A DNA stretch of 64,000 nucleotides from Lysobacter capsici (GCF_014779555.2 NZ_CP094357.1:992001-1056000), one strand, 5' to 3'; shown: positions 42,091 through 54,103, counted from the stretch's first letter. The notes: a model not told the origin generated them from the sequence alone. Program-made: numbers and translations.

Positions 42091-42639
42091 TCAGAAATTC
42101 GGCTTCTCGACCTCAGCCGCATACCGCTCGATCGACTCGACCAGGATCTTCTTGGCCTCTTCGGCGTTGCCCCAACCGTCGAGCTTGACCCACTTGCCCT
42201 TCTCCAGGTCCTTGTAGTGCTCGAAGAAGTGGCCGATGCGCTCGAGCCAGTGCGGGCTGACCTGGTCGATGTCGTGGATGTGGCTGTAACCGGCGAACAC
42301 CTTGTCGACCGGCACGGCCAGGATCTTCTCGTCGCCGCCGGCCTCGTCGACCATGCGCAGCACGCCGACCGGACGGCAGCGGATCACCGAACCGGGGATC
42401 AGCGGCAGCGGCAGCACCACCAGCACGTCGGCCGGGTCGCCGTCGCCGCAGACGGTGTGCGGGACGTAGCCGTAGTTGCACGGATAGCGCATCGGGGTCG
42501 AGAGGATGCGATCGACGAAGATCGCGCCGGAGGTTTTGTCGACCTCGTACTTGACCGGCTCGGCGTCCTTCGGGATTTCGATGATGACGTTGAGCTCGTG
42601 CGGCGGATTATTGCCGGTGGGAACGAGGTCCAGACCCAT
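42091..42639 (-). CDS. ppa: Inorganic pyrophosphatase (soluble, family I)
   Basis: Hydrolyses pyrophosphate to two phosphates in the cytoplasm. The 182-residue length fits bacterial family I. The signature DGDPADVLVV gives metal-binding Asp66, Asp68 and Asp71, preceded by YPCNYGYVPHT; the later VFAGYSHIHDIDQVSPHW is also conserved. The ATG at 42639 has GGAG upstream and begins MGLDLVPTGN, the family start; the 30-residue longer frame is rejected. It is monocistronic with its own terminator. Confidence 0.97.
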   Translation of the reverse strand: MGLDLVPTGNNPPHELNVIIEIPKDAEPVKYEVDKTSGAIFVDRILSTPMRYPCNYGYVPHTVCGDGDPADVLVVLPLPLIPGSVIRCRPVGVLRMVDEAGGDEKILAVPVDKVFAGYSHIHDIDQVSPHWLERIGHFFEHYKDLEKGKWVKLDGWGNAEEAKKILVESIERYAAEVEKPNF

Positions 42640-42982
42640 GTGTGCTCCGACTGCTGAGGCCCGCGCAGGTGCGGGCCGTGAAAGAAAGGGGTGGGGCATT
42701 CTACGCGGCTGGGTGTTGCATTGCAGCACACGCGATCGGCGGCGCCCGGCCCGGCCGGGACCCGGCGTAAATGTCCAATCGTCGGCAAAGCCACGGCTTC
42801 GTGCATCGATCTGCGGTGAACCGCGGGCCAGCGGCGCAGCAGCGCCGGCCCGTCCAGGGCGCGTCCAAAAAACGCCAAGTCGCCGTCCAATGTGCGTCCG
42901 GTCCGGTGGCCGCGTCCGCCTTGCCGGCGCCCGCGGTCGGTGTTAATCCTGCATTTAGATCGATACAAATGCAGGGGCCGCG
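42640..42982. other. 343-bp divergent region between ppa and a hydroxylase gene
   Basis: No gene or repeat recognised. It presumably contains promoters for both directions, but no clear hexamers are visible in this GC-rich sequence. Confidence 0.4.
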
Positions 42983-43975
42983 ATGCAGTGGTGGCAGCAC
43001 GTACAACACGAGGTGATCGGTTTCTTCGGCCTGGGGGCCTTGCTGCAGTTGCTGGCCGAACACGGTTACCGGGCGCTGCTCAGCGCCGACGGCGCCGCGG
43101 CGCTGCTGTACCCGGTCATCCCCTTGCTGCTGGTGTACGAGCTGCTGCGCACCGTGGCCGCGCGCCGGTTCAAGCTGGAGGACTACAAGCTTCCGTTCCT
43201 CACGATGCTGGCCAACCGGCTGATCGCCGGGTTTCTGACCTTCGGCGTGGTGACCTTGTGCATCGGCCTGTTCCAGCCGTATGCGCCGTTCCAGGTCGGC
43301 ATCGGCGTGGTCGGGCTGATCTACGGCTATCTGGTGTGGGAGTTCGCCCACTTCGTCTACCACTTCCTCGCCCACAAGGTGCGGCTGCTGTGGTGCCTGC
43401 ATTCGACCCACCACGCGCCGACGGCGATGAACCTGTCGGTCAATTACGCGCATTTGTTTTTGGAAGCGCCTTACGCCGATCTGGTGCGGACTACGATCTG
43501 CATCCTGGCCGGGGTCGAGCCGCCGCTATTGCTGCTGATCATGTTCATCGACGGACTGTGGGGGCAGTTCATCCATCTGGGCGAGCACGCGCTCAAGGAC
43601 GGACGGCTGGGCGCGCTGCACCGGATCATCCTGACCCCGGCGCACCATCGTGTGCATCACGCGCGCAACGTGCTCTACATGGACACCAATTTCTGCAATC
43701 TGCTCAATGTCTGGGACCGCGTGTTCGGCACCTATCAGCCGCAGCGCGACGATATCCGCATCGAGTACGGCATCACCCGGCCGATGAAGCCCGGCAGTTT
43801 CCTCGATGCCTATGTCGGCGAGTTCCACGCGCTGGGGCGCGACATCGTCAAGGCGCCCGGATGGCGCAACAAACTGCTGTACCTGGTGATGCCGCCGGGC
43901 TGGAGCCACGACGGCGAACACAAGACCGCGCAGGCCAGCAAACGCGCCTGGCTGGCGCAGCAGGAGGCGTCATGA
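42983..43975 (+). CDS. Sterol desaturase / fatty acid hydroxylase family membrane protein
   Basis: A 330-residue integral membrane di-iron oxygenase. The His-box set is complete: HFVYHFLAH (His123, 127, 131), HSTHH (His140, 143, 144) and HHRVHH (His221, 222, 225, 226), among several hydrophobic segments. The family hydroxylates or desaturates lipids; the substrate here is unknown (hopanoid, polyketide-type or fatty acyl chains are options). The stop overlaps the next gene's ATG by 4 bp, so the two are translationally coupled. A 5'-longer frame exists in another register and is a shadow. Confidence 0.9.
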   Translation: MQWWQHVQHEVIGFFGLGALLQLLAEHGYRALLSADGAAALLYPVIPLLLVYELLRTVAARRFKLEDYKLPFLTMLANRLIAGFLTFGVVTLCIGLFQPYAPFQVGIGVVGLIYGYLVWEFAHFVYHFLAHKVRLLWCLHSTHHAPTAMNLSVNYAHLFLEAPYADLVRTTICILAGVEPPLLLLIMFIDGLWGQFIHLGEHALKDGRLGALHRIILTPAHHRVHHARNVLYMDTNFCNLLNVWDRVFGTYQPQRDDIRIEYGITRPMKPGSFLDAYVGEFHALGRDIVKAPGWRNKLLYLVMPPGWSHDGEHKTAQASKRAWLAQQEAS

Positions 43976-44478
43976 AGTCGCGGATCACGTTGGTCGCGAT
44001 GCTGTTGTGCGTAGCGTCGTTGCCGGTCGCGGCGGCCACGGCCGCGGACGCGGCGCCGGTCAATTTCGCCCTGCATCGTCCGACCACCGGTTCGGCGATC
44101 TGCAAGCCCGGCGAAGAGGCCGAGAAGGCCGTCAACGGCCTGCTCGCCAGCAAGACCCACGACAAGTTCTGTTCGCTGGCGCGGCCGGCCTGGCTGCGCG
44201 TCGATCTGCAATCCGAACGCAAGCTGCGTGGCTTCACCGTCAAGCACGCGCAAGCGGGCGACGAGCCGGCGTCGATGAACACCCGCGCCTTCGCGTTGTC
44301 GGTGTCGCGCGACGGAGTGAACTGGCGGCAAGTGGTGAACGTCGACGGCAACATCGAAGGCGTCAGCGTGCATCGCATTGCGCCGGTGCGGGCGCGTTAT
44401 GTGCGCCTGGACGTAAGCCAGCCCGCGCAGGACCCGGCCGATCCGGCCACGCGGATCTACGAGCTGGAAGCGTGGTGA
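43972..44478 (+). CDS. Secreted discoidin (F5/8 type C) domain protein
   Basis: 168 residues: a signal peptide (MKSRITLVAMLLCVASLPVAAATA) followed by a single galactose-binding-like beta-sandwich: NFALHRPTTGSA, NGLLASKTHDKFCS, PAWLRVDLQSERKLRGFTV and YVRLDVSQP are typical discoidin segments. Such domains bind glycans or lipids on surfaces. Overlap with the upstream membrane hydroxylase (ATGA) suggests co-expression, possibly handling the same envelope lipid or glycan, but this is inference. The frame extends upstream, where it is a shadow of the hydroxylase gene. Confidence 0.8.
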   Translation: MKSRITLVAMLLCVASLPVAAATAADAAPVNFALHRPTTGSAICKPGEEAEKAVNGLLASKTHDKFCSLARPAWLRVDLQSERKLRGFTVKHAQAGDEPASMNTRAFALSVSRDGVNWRQVVNVDGNIEGVSVHRIAPVRARYVRLDVSQPAQDPADPATRIYELEAW

Positions 44479-44612
44479 AACCGCGCGGCTGACCCCGCGA
44501 GGGGCGCATGACCGGGCCTGGGGCCGACCCTAGCGTGGGGTACGCCCTAGCTTGGACGGGCTACATACCGTGGCGTATCTAAGCCATTCGATCCCGTCAA
44601 CGCAGGTCTGCC

Positions 44613-46148
44613 ATGTCCGCTTCGCTCGACGCCGCCCGCTCCGCGACTTCCAACCCGACCGAGCAGTACTGGGACAACCCGGCTTCGACCGATCCCAACC
44701 GTCTGGCCGATCCGTCCTCGCCCATCGCCCCGCTGCGGGCCATGGCCGAGCCGCAGCGCGAGGCGATCGACGACGCGGTCGCGATCAACGGCGGCGATAC
44801 CAATCCGCAGCAGCGCACCCAGGGCCAGACCCCCGACGGCAAGACCATCCAGATCGACCCGCTGCATCAAGGCGCGGAAGTCAGCATCGCGCGCGAGCAG
44901 ACCCTGGCCGATGCCGGCCTGGGCCGCACCTACGTCAGCACCGATCAGGTTGTGCTGACCACCGGCGCCAAGAACGACGACGTGCAGATCAGCCAGCGCG
45001 ACGACGGCACGTTGGATGTCGGCGTCAACGGCGAGAAATTCGAAGTGCGCCTGGGCGAAAACCAGGAACTCACCATCCGCAGCGGCGCCGGCAACGACAC
45101 CATCAATGTCGCCTCCAACGTCACCGTCAACATCGTCGTCGACGGCGGCGCGGGCGACGACAAGATCGCCACCGGCGCGGGCAACGACCGCATCGACGGC
45201 GGTGTGGGCAACGACGAGATCACCAGCGGCGCCGGCCGCGACGACGTGTTCGGCAACAGCGGCGACGATCGCCTCGATGCCGGCGCCGGCGACGACGTGG
45301 TCTACGGCGGCGACGGTGCCGATCGACTGGCCGGCGGCGAAGGCGTGGATTTCCTCGAAGGCGGGCAGGGCAACGACACGCTCGAAGGCGGCGCCGGCAA
45401 GGACATGCTGTCGGGCGGCATCGGCGACGATACCTTGCGCGGCGGCGAAGGCGACGACGCGGTCTACACCGGCGCCGGCAAGGACAGCATCGACAATCAG
45501 TCCGGCAACGACACCGTGTACGCGCAGACCGCGAGCGACGTGATCAACGCCGCGACCGGCGCCAAGAACACTGTGATCAACGTCGAGATCAGCTCCAGCA
45601 AGGGCGTGACCATCGAAGGCTCCGACGCGTTCAAGCAGCGCGTCGGCGCCGAGATCGATTTCCTGCGCAGCTCGCCCAACGGCCAGCAGATGCTGACCCA
45701 GTTCGATCAGGCCGCCGCGCGCGGCAACAGCGTCACCATCAAGGAACTGGCCAACGAGCAGAACGGCTACGCCCAGACCTTCAGCAACGACGCCGACATC
45801 GTGAACGGCAAGCCCGGCGCCGGCGGCGACGTGCAGATCAGCTACAACCCCTCGTTCCACATGGACGCCTTCCCGGCCCCGGTGGTGGTGCTGTACCACG
45901 AGATGTCGCATGCCTATAACGGCGTGACCGGCACCTTCCAGCCCGGCACCTACCGCGGCACCGGCCCGGACAACGGTCAGGTCCCGAACGCCGAGCGTCA
46001 GGCGGTGGGCCTGGAAACCAGCGCGCCGGCCTACGACTTCGACGGCGACCCGAGCACGCCCAAGACCACCGCCAATCCGGATCATCTGACCGAGAATGGC
46101 CTGCGCGGCGAGCTGGGGTTGCCGGATCGGCCTAGTTATTCGTTGTAA
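44613..46148 (+). CDS. RTX-repeat protein with M91/NleD-type zinc metallopeptidase domain (paralog 1)
   Basis: A 511-residue protein without a signal peptide. Residues about 150-300 are a stack of hemolysin-type GGxGxDxxx nonapeptides (for example GGAGDDKIATGAGNDRIDGG), which bind calcium in RTX proteins. The C-terminal third carries HEMSHAYN (zinc ligands His429 and His433, catalytic Glu430) and, 40 residues on, ERQAVGLET, resembling the M91 effector-protease family. RTX repeats normally sit C-terminally as a type I secretion signal; here they precede the catalytic domain. The next gene is a paralog; both have the same order of domains. No secretion genes are adjacent. Confidence 0.78.
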   Translation: MSASLDAARSATSNPTEQYWDNPASTDPNRLADPSSPIAPLRAMAEPQREAIDDAVAINGGDTNPQQRTQGQTPDGKTIQIDPLHQGAEVSIAREQTLADAGLGRTYVSTDQVVLTTGAKNDDVQISQRDDGTLDVGVNGEKFEVRLGENQELTIRSGAGNDTINVASNVTVNIVVDGGAGDDKIATGAGNDRIDGGVGNDEITSGAGRDDVFGNSGDDRLDAGAGDDVVYGGDGADRLAGGEGVDFLEGGQGNDTLEGGAGKDMLSGGIGDDTLRGGEGDDAVYTGAGKDSIDNQSGNDTVYAQTASDVINAATGAKNTVINVEISSSKGVTIEGSDAFKQRVGAEIDFLRSSPNGQQMLTQFDQAAARGNSVTIKELANEQNGYAQTFSNDADIVNGKPGAGGDVQISYNPSFHMDAFPAPVVVLYHEMSHAYNGVTGTFQPGTYRGTGPDNGQVPNAERQAVGLETSAPAYDFDGDPSTPKTTANPDHLTENGLRGELGLPDRPSYSL

Positions 46149-46318
46149 GCGTTCCGGTCGGTTGCACGGCCTTCTTATATCGCCATGCATGAAGCGCACG
46201 GTGGCCGTCGTGGGTCAGCGTGCGTCTTTGTGGGCGGAAAGATCGCCGATCGGCCGGTTTGACACTGTTCCTGGGCTGGCGTATCACCTGTCCAGACTTG
46301 CATGCGCAGGAAGCCGTC

Positions 46319-48142
46319 ATGTCCTCTGAAACGGAAACCCGCTCCGCCGCGGCCGCGGCCAGCGCCAGTGGCGCCTCTTCGGCGTCCGCCGGTACGACCG
46401 CAGGCGCGGCCCCGGCCGGCGCCGCGCCCAGCCCGCCGCCGGTGGCCATCAACGGTCTGGTCGCGCCCGCGGGCGCGGCGACCAGTTCGTGGACGACGCC
46501 GGACGGCAAACCGGTCAATTCGCAGGAGCTGTTCCGCGCCGGCGACGTGGCGATCAGCCGCGAGCGCACCATCGGCACCGACGGCAACGGCAACAACTAC
46601 GTGACCCTGGACCAGGTGGTGCTGACCACCGGCAACGGCAACGACGACGTCCAGGCTACTCAGCGCAGCAACGGCCTGTTGGACGTGACCGTCAACGGTC
46701 AGAAGTACGAAATCAATCTGGGCCAGTACCAGTCGTCGCCGCCGGGACAGCCGCCGCAGGAGTTCGCGGTGCGCACCGGCGATGGCGACGACATCGTCAA
46801 CGCGCCCAGCGTATCGGTGAACATGGCGGTCAAGGCCGGGGCCGGCAACGACCGCATCACCACCGGGTCGGGCCTGGACGGCGTCGATGGCGGCGCGGGC
46901 GACGATGTGATCGCCACCGGCGCCGGTCGCGACGACGTGTTCGGCGGCAGCGGCAACGATCGCATCGACGGCGGCGCGGGCGACGACGTGCTGTACGGCG
47001 GCGACGGCCGCGACAGCGTGATCGGCGGCGACGGCAACGATTATCTGGAAGGCGGCCGCGGCGACGACACGCTCGAAGGCCGCGCGGGCAACGACATCCT
47101 GTCCGGCGGCATGGACAACGACACCCTGCGCGGCGGCGCCGGCGACGATCGCGTCTACACCGGCGCGGGCCGCGACACGGTCGACAACACCGCCGGCCGC
47201 GACACGGTCTATGGCCAGGCCGCGACCGACACCCTCAGCGCCGCGACCGGCGCGCAGAACACCGTGGTCGAAACCGCGCCCAGGGCCGGCTGGAGCGTCA
47301 AGGTCGACGGCACGCCCGAATTCCGTCAGCGCGTGGAAGCCGACCTCGACCTGATGCGCAGTTCGCCACAGGGCCAGCAGTTGCTCGAGGCGCTGGACAA
47401 GGCGGCGACCGAGAAAGGCAACAGCGTCACCCTCACCGAACTGCGCAACGAGCAGAACGGCTACGCCGGTTTCCGCGACCCCGCCAGCGGCCAGGTCGTC
47501 GGTTTCGATCCGGCGAAGAACTACGCCACGCCCAGTGGCCCTGGCGCGGGCACCGACGCGGAAGTCGTGTACAACCCGTCGTTCCACAACGCGGAATTCC
47601 CGACCCCGGTCGGCGTGCTGCAGCACGAGCTCTCGCATGCCTACAACGCGGTCACCGGCACCTTGCAGCCCGGCATCTACATGGGCACCGGCCTGGATGC
47701 GCCGACCCTGGACGCGAGCGGCAACGTCATCGGCGGCATCAACAATCTCGAACGTCAGGCCGTGGGTCTGCCGACCACCGCGACCGCGGGCGTGGCCAAT
47801 CCCGCCTACGCCACCGAGAACGCGCTGCGCCAGGAATTCGGCCAGCCCGACCGCCTGAGTTACGCGCTGCCGTCGTTCTCGGCCTCGCCCGGTTCGGCCG
47901 CGTCGCTGCAGTCCAATCCCAGTGCCTTCGTCGATCAGATGCTCGAAGCCTCGCGCTCGGGCGACCGCGAAGCGTTCAGCCGGCTGACCCAGCAGGCCGC
48001 CGGGGCCGAACCCGGCGTGCAGCTGCGCCGCGAAGCGAGCGAGACGGTGGATAAGCAGGAACGCGCGGCGGTGCCGCAGATGGCCGAACCGCCGCCGATG
48101 CAGGAACCGCACTCGGTCGTCGCACGCGGGCCGGGCAGATGA
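46319..48142 (+). CDS. RTX-repeat protein with M91/NleD-type zinc metallopeptidase domain (paralog 2)
   Basis: A 607-residue paralog of the gene at 44613. An Ala/Ser/Pro-rich start of about 50 residues is followed by a shared region (TLDQVVLTTGNGNDDVQ), RTX-like nonapeptides (about 170-310) and the peptidase motif HELSHAYN (His436, Glu437, His440) with ERQAVGLPT downstream. A C-terminal tail of about 90 residues, absent from paralog 1, ends in a Pro-rich segment. The ATG at 46319 has AGGA 8 nt upstream; an in-frame start at 46220 is rejected. The stop overlaps a lipoprotein gene by 4 bp. Confidence 0.78.
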   Translation: MSSETETRSAAAAASASGASSASAGTTAGAAPAGAAPSPPPVAINGLVAPAGAATSSWTTPDGKPVNSQELFRAGDVAISRERTIGTDGNGNNYVTLDQVVLTTGNGNDDVQATQRSNGLLDVTVNGQKYEINLGQYQSSPPGQPPQEFAVRTGDGDDIVNAPSVSVNMAVKAGAGNDRITTGSGLDGVDGGAGDDVIATGAGRDDVFGGSGNDRIDGGAGDDVLYGGDGRDSVIGGDGNDYLEGGRGDDTLEGRAGNDILSGGMDNDTLRGGAGDDRVYTGAGRDTVDNTAGRDTVYGQAATDTLSAATGAQNTVVETAPRAGWSVKVDGTPEFRQRVEADLDLMRSSPQGQQLLEALDKAATEKGNSVTLTELRNEQNGYAGFRDPASGQVVGFDPAKNYATPSGPGAGTDAEVVYNPSFHNAEFPTPVGVLQHELSHAYNAVTGTLQPGIYMGTGLDAPTLDASGNVIGGINNLERQAVGLPTTATAGVANPAYATENALRQEFGQPDRLSYALPSFSASPGSAASLQSNPSAFVDQMLEASRSGDREAFSRLTQQAAGAEPGVQLRREASETVDKQERAAVPQMAEPPPMQEPHSVVARGPGR

Positions 48143-48891
48143 GCGAGCGCGACGTCATGAACCATGGATCCTCGCTTCACCTCGCGACCGGCGAACCGCA
48201 TCGCGCGCGCGCGCGGCCAACGCGCGCGCTGCTCGCCGCCGCGACCGCCGTGATCGCGGTGGGATGCGCGCACGCCAAACCACAATCTTCACCGGAGCCG
48301 AGCATGAGTTCCCCCGTTTCCACCCAGACTGTTGCGAACCAGCCCGCTCCCATCCAGGCCGCCGACCTGGCCCGAACCACGGTGCGCGGCCAGGCCGCGA
48401 CGGTCGAAGTCGAGATGGGCTTCGACGCCGCCACCGGTACGGTGGACGTGCGCTATCGGCTGCGCAATAACGACCCGGCCAAGCCATTGGCGGTGTTCGA
48501 TCGCGGCAACCGTCATGAAGTAAGCATCGGCCGTCAGACCCTGGGCGCGATCGCGGCACCGACCTGGAAAGGCATGGGCGAAGAGGTCGAGCTGTTCCAT
48601 GTGGCCGCGCCGCTGCCCAATCCCAGGCCGATCTCGCCACCGTCGCCGCTGGCGCTGGAAGTGGCGGCCGGCGGCGAGCTGCGCGGCGCGTTCAAGTTCG
48701 CGTTGCTCAGCGGCGCGCCCAAGCGCTTGCGCTGGTGCCTCGGGGTATTGCCGTGGCAGGCATCGTATTTCGATTCGCCGAGCTCGACCGACGCGGGAAA
48801 AATCTGGCGCGCATCGTTCGCCGTCGCGAACGAGCAGGAAACGCTGTGCACGCCCTGGTACGACGTGGCCAAGGGCGCGTTCGCGCCGTAA
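48139..48891 (+). CDS. Putative lipoprotein coupled to the metallopeptidase gene
   Basis: A 250-residue protein whose hydrophobic segment ends VIAVGCAHAK, a lipobox giving an acylated cysteine near residue 43, so an envelope protein. The mature part (about 200 residues) looks beta-rich, with VDVRYRLRNNDPAKPLAVFDR; no domain is recognised. The ATG at 48139 overlaps the preceding metallopeptidase stop (ATGA). A later ATG at 48157 would give a more ordinary signal peptide. Coupling suggests a partner of the peptidase, for example an inhibitor or anchor, but nothing in the sequence proves this. Confidence 0.7.
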   Translation: MSERDVMNHGSSLHLATGEPHRARARPTRALLAAATAVIAVGCAHAKPQSSPEPSMSSPVSTQTVANQPAPIQAADLARTTVRGQAATVEVEMGFDAATGTVDVRYRLRNNDPAKPLAVFDRGNRHEVSIGRQTLGAIAAPTWKGMGEEVELFHVAAPLPNPRPISPPSPLALEVAAGGELRGAFKFALLSGAPKRLRWCLGVLPWQASYFDSPSSTDAGKIWRASFAVANEQETLCTPWYDVAKGAFAP

Positions 48892-49106
48892 CGGCGCGAG
48901 CGGGTGCGGGCCGCTGCGATTCGTTCGAAGCGGCCGCGTGATCTGGCGGGTCATCGGGCTTACGCGAACGCCGCGAGATTATTATTGGCGGCGTTTCAGC
49001 CTCGACATTCGAAGCGGCATGGCCCGCATGATTCGACATCGCGATCCAGAGCCGTCGTCGCCGACGTTCCGGTCGTTAGTGAACGTCTTTCGACGAGCCG
49101 CGAGGC

Positions 49107-50063
49107 TTACTTCAGCAAGCCCTCAAGCTCCGCTTCGCTGAAACCGATCGTCGTCTGCGCACCGGTGTCGGCGAGGATCTTCTTCGCGATCAGCTCGGTG
49201 GTCGGCGCCAGCACGCTGAAGTGATCCGCGCGCGGCACCACGAAGAATTGCGCCTTCGGGTTCTTGCTGCTCTCGCGCAGCAGTTCGACCTGGTCGGTGT
49301 TGGCGTCGTGATCGCCTTCGAACACGAACACCGGGCCGTGGATGGAACCGAGCCAGTAACCCGGCGAGCGCAGGCGGATTTCGCGTTCGTCGCTCAGCGA
49401 CACCGGCAGCATGTCCTGGCCGTAGCCCGACACGTCGGCGACCGGTCCGAACGAGAACACGTCGCGGAAGCGCGGATCGATCTCCGCCACCAGCAGCACC
49501 AGGGTGCCGCCGGTGCTGTGGCCGCCCAGATAGATGCGTTGCGGGTCGACGTAATCGAGCTTGGCCAGGTGGTCGGCGGCGGCGAGGATGTCCTGCACTT
49601 CGCCGTAGAAACCTTCGCGCTCGCCCGGGTTGTCGTTGCCGCCGCGCAGCGAGGGATACATGGTCACGATGCCGGCGGCGCGGAACGCGGCCGCGCTCTG
49701 ATCGTTCTCGCGCGGCTGCGGCGACCAGAAATCGCCGATGGTGTTGGAGTCGCCGCCGCTGATCCAGATGATCGCCGGATGCTTGCCCGGCGTGGCCGGT
49801 CGCGGCGTCAGGTAGGCGGCGAGCTTGCCGGCCGGCGCGTCGTAGTGGATGAGGTCGAGCACGCCGGATGGCGGCGCCGGTGGCGCTTCGCCGCCGCTGC
49901 TGTGGGTGATCAGCTTGGTCGCGACGCCGGTGCGGGCTTCGGCCAGGGTCTTGCCGGCGGCATCCGCGCTCGCTGCGGCCTGGGCGGCGTCGCCGGCCGG
50001 CCTCGAGCAGGCCGCGCAGGCCAGGGCGAGCGTCAACAGCGCGAGGTGTGTGCAACGGATCAT
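49107..50063 (-). CDS. Alpha/beta-hydrolase lipoprotein (putative peptidase or esterase)
   Basis: 318 residues with a lipoprotein signal (LTLALACAACSRP, cysteine near residue 19), so probably envelope-anchored. The fold is an alpha/beta hydrolase: nucleophile elbow GGHSTGGTLVLL, an Asp region VFEGDHDAN and a terminal His in RADHFSV complete a plausible Ser-Asp-His triad. The region GGDSNTIGDFW is of the prolyl-oligopeptidase/dienelactone-hydrolase style. The substrate is unknown. The start at 50063 is chosen because it opens the signal peptide; the longer frame is spurious. Confidence 0.82.
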   Translation of the reverse strand: MIRCTHLALLTLALACAACSRPAGDAAQAAASADAAGKTLAEARTGVATKLITHSSGGEAPPAPPSGVLDLIHYDAPAGKLAAYLTPRPATPGKHPAIIWISGGDSNTIGDFWSPQPRENDQSAAAFRAAGIVTMYPSLRGGNDNPGEREGFYGEVQDILAAADHLAKLDYVDPQRIYLGGHSTGGTLVLLVAEIDPRFRDVFSFGPVADVSGYGQDMLPVSLSDEREIRLRSPGYWLGSIHGPVFVFEGDHDANTDQVELLRESSKNPKAQFFVVPRADHFSVLAPTTELIAKKILADTGAQTTIGFSEAELEGLLK

Positions 50064-50332
50064 GGCGAGGTCGTCCCTGAGTGGTCTGCGATGACGCTCA
50101 GCGTAACCGCTTGGCTTGCGCGATGCTGGGCGTCGGGTCTTCACGCGTAGGCCAGGCCGGCCGTCATGCATGCGAACGCGCTGGCTTCGCATCATTTCGG
50201 CGCGGTCCAGTTCTGCCAACCTGTGCTCTTCGCCCTTGCCGCCTCGGCGCGCTCGCATGCGGCGTAAGTTCTTTTTCGCCACGGCTTGGCGATCGCGTTG
50301 CAAGAAAGAGACGGCGCGGAAAACGAAGGCGC
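50064..50332. other. Intergenic region between the hydrolase gene and the hppA terminator
   Basis: No gene or repeat recognised. It should contain the promoter of the hydrolase gene, but none could be assigned. Confidence 0.4.
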
Positions 50333-50363
50333 AAAAAAAACGGCGGCCGAAGCCGCCGTTTTT
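50333..50363 (-). terminator. Intrinsic terminator of hppA
   Basis: Stem ACGGCGGC/GCCGCCGT around a short CGAA loop, flanked by eight A on one side and five T on the other, so it ends in a T-run on the minus strand, 55 bp after the hppA stop. It could act in both directions, but no plus-strand gene reads into it. Confidence 0.9.
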
Positions 50364-50417
50364 CATATTCGCGATCGTGTTTCGACCGCAACGGCGGCCG
50401 CGTCGCTGCCGGCGCGC

Positions 50418-52940
<2,523 letters not shown>

Positions 52941-53461
52941 GAACCCCTCCCCAAGGTAGAAAGTGGACATCACAGGACAACGGATCGAGTTGTAAGTCGC
53001 GAGTCGTTCGTTGGCCGATGTGCCGCGGAATCGCGTCTGCGCGCTGCGTTGTGTTGCATTGCAGCGACGCCGTGGTGCGAGCACGGCGATGCGGCGACTA
53101 TGGCATAGGCGCCGGGCCGGCGTCAGCGGCCGCGGCCGGGCTGCGACGCGCGTCCGCAGGCCGCGGCCGGGCTTGCGACCCAAGTCACGGATCGCATGCG
53201 GCGGGTTTCAGGATCGATACGTTTCGAGCCGGGCGAGTGGGGCGACGCCGCAAGCGCGATGCGTGGCTGAATACGCGTGTCGCGCTGACGATGCGTTCGC
53301 GCGCAGTGAGCGAGTGAGCCCGAGCGAGCGAACTCGAACGAGCGACCGGCGCTGGCGCGCCGGCGTCATGACCGGCATACCCGAGCGGCGCCGTCCGGGG
53401 TGAAGTGATGGTTCAGCCGATGCGTGCGAGTCTGCCCCGGCCTTGTAGTCAGGAGCCGACG
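52941..53461. other. 521-bp divergent region upstream of hppA
   Basis: No gene supported. Short imperfect direct repeats of GAGCGA/GCGAGC type occur around 53305-53350. No palindromic element of families A-E is present. Confidence 0.45.
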
Positions 53462-53989
53462 ATGCGAACCGTCCCCGTCTTGGCCTGCGCCTTGCTCGCG
53501 CTGGCCCCCATGCTGGCCTCGGCGGCCGCCGATCCGGTCCCCGAGATCAAGCGCGATGCCGCGATCGCCGCCCAGCCGGTCGGCGGCGTGCATACGCTGC
53601 GGCAGATTCCCGAAGCCTGCGCGCGCATCGAGGGCCAGTTCACCGGCCAGGCCGAACCGGCGTACAAATTCGCGGTCGTGCGTACCAGCCCGAACTGCCA
53701 GCCGCGCGCGCGCTTCGTCGATGCGGCCAAGGCCAAGCCGTCCGAAGCCGCCGGCTGGAAATTCAACGATCTGATCCGGGTGCCCAGCGCGGCCTGTCCG
53801 CAGCAGCAGGCGGTGGTGCGGATCTGGCGCAAGCCGGCCGCGGCCGCGGTGCCGCCGAGCCTGGACGCGCAGGGCAAATCGCGGCTGTACCTGCAGGACG
53901 AAAAGGAAAAGGCCGCGGCCAACAAGCTCGCGGCGATCCCGATGTTCGCCGCGGCCATGTCGGTCGAGGGCAAGCCCTGCGGCGGTTGA
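53462..53989 (+). CDS. Secreted protein of unknown function
   Basis: 175 residues with a clear signal peptide (MRTVPVLACALLALAPMLASAAA). The mature part has three or four cysteines (EACARIEG, NCQPRARF, AACPQQ, KPCGG), consistent with disulfides in the periplasm or outside the cell. No domain recognised. The ATG at 53462 is preceded by AGGAG at 7 nt; an upstream in-frame ATG is rejected. It shares a bidirectional terminator with the convergent gene at 54104. Confidence 0.72.
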   Translation: MRTVPVLACALLALAPMLASAAADPVPEIKRDAAIAAQPVGGVHTLRQIPEACARIEGQFTGQAEPAYKFAVVRTSPNCQPRARFVDAAKAKPSEAAGWKFNDLIRVPSAACPQQQAVVRIWRKPAAAAVPPSLDAQGKSRLYLQDEKEKAAANKLAAIPMFAAAMSVEGKPCGG

Positions 53990-54045
53990 ACCGCTGGGGG
54001 CGATCGATCCGCATCCGTGTTGGATAACGAGTCCGCCGGATAACG

Positions 54046-54073
54046 AAAAAGGGCCGCGATGCGGCCCTTTTTC
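54046..54073. terminator. Bidirectional intrinsic terminator
   Basis: AAAAAGGGCCGC-GAT-GCGGCCCTTTTT palindrome located between two convergent genes (53462-53989 and 54104-54907), with a T-run on both strands. Confidence 0.93.
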
Positions 54074-54103
54074 TTGTCTCGCTGACGGCGAGTTGCGCGG
54101 CGA

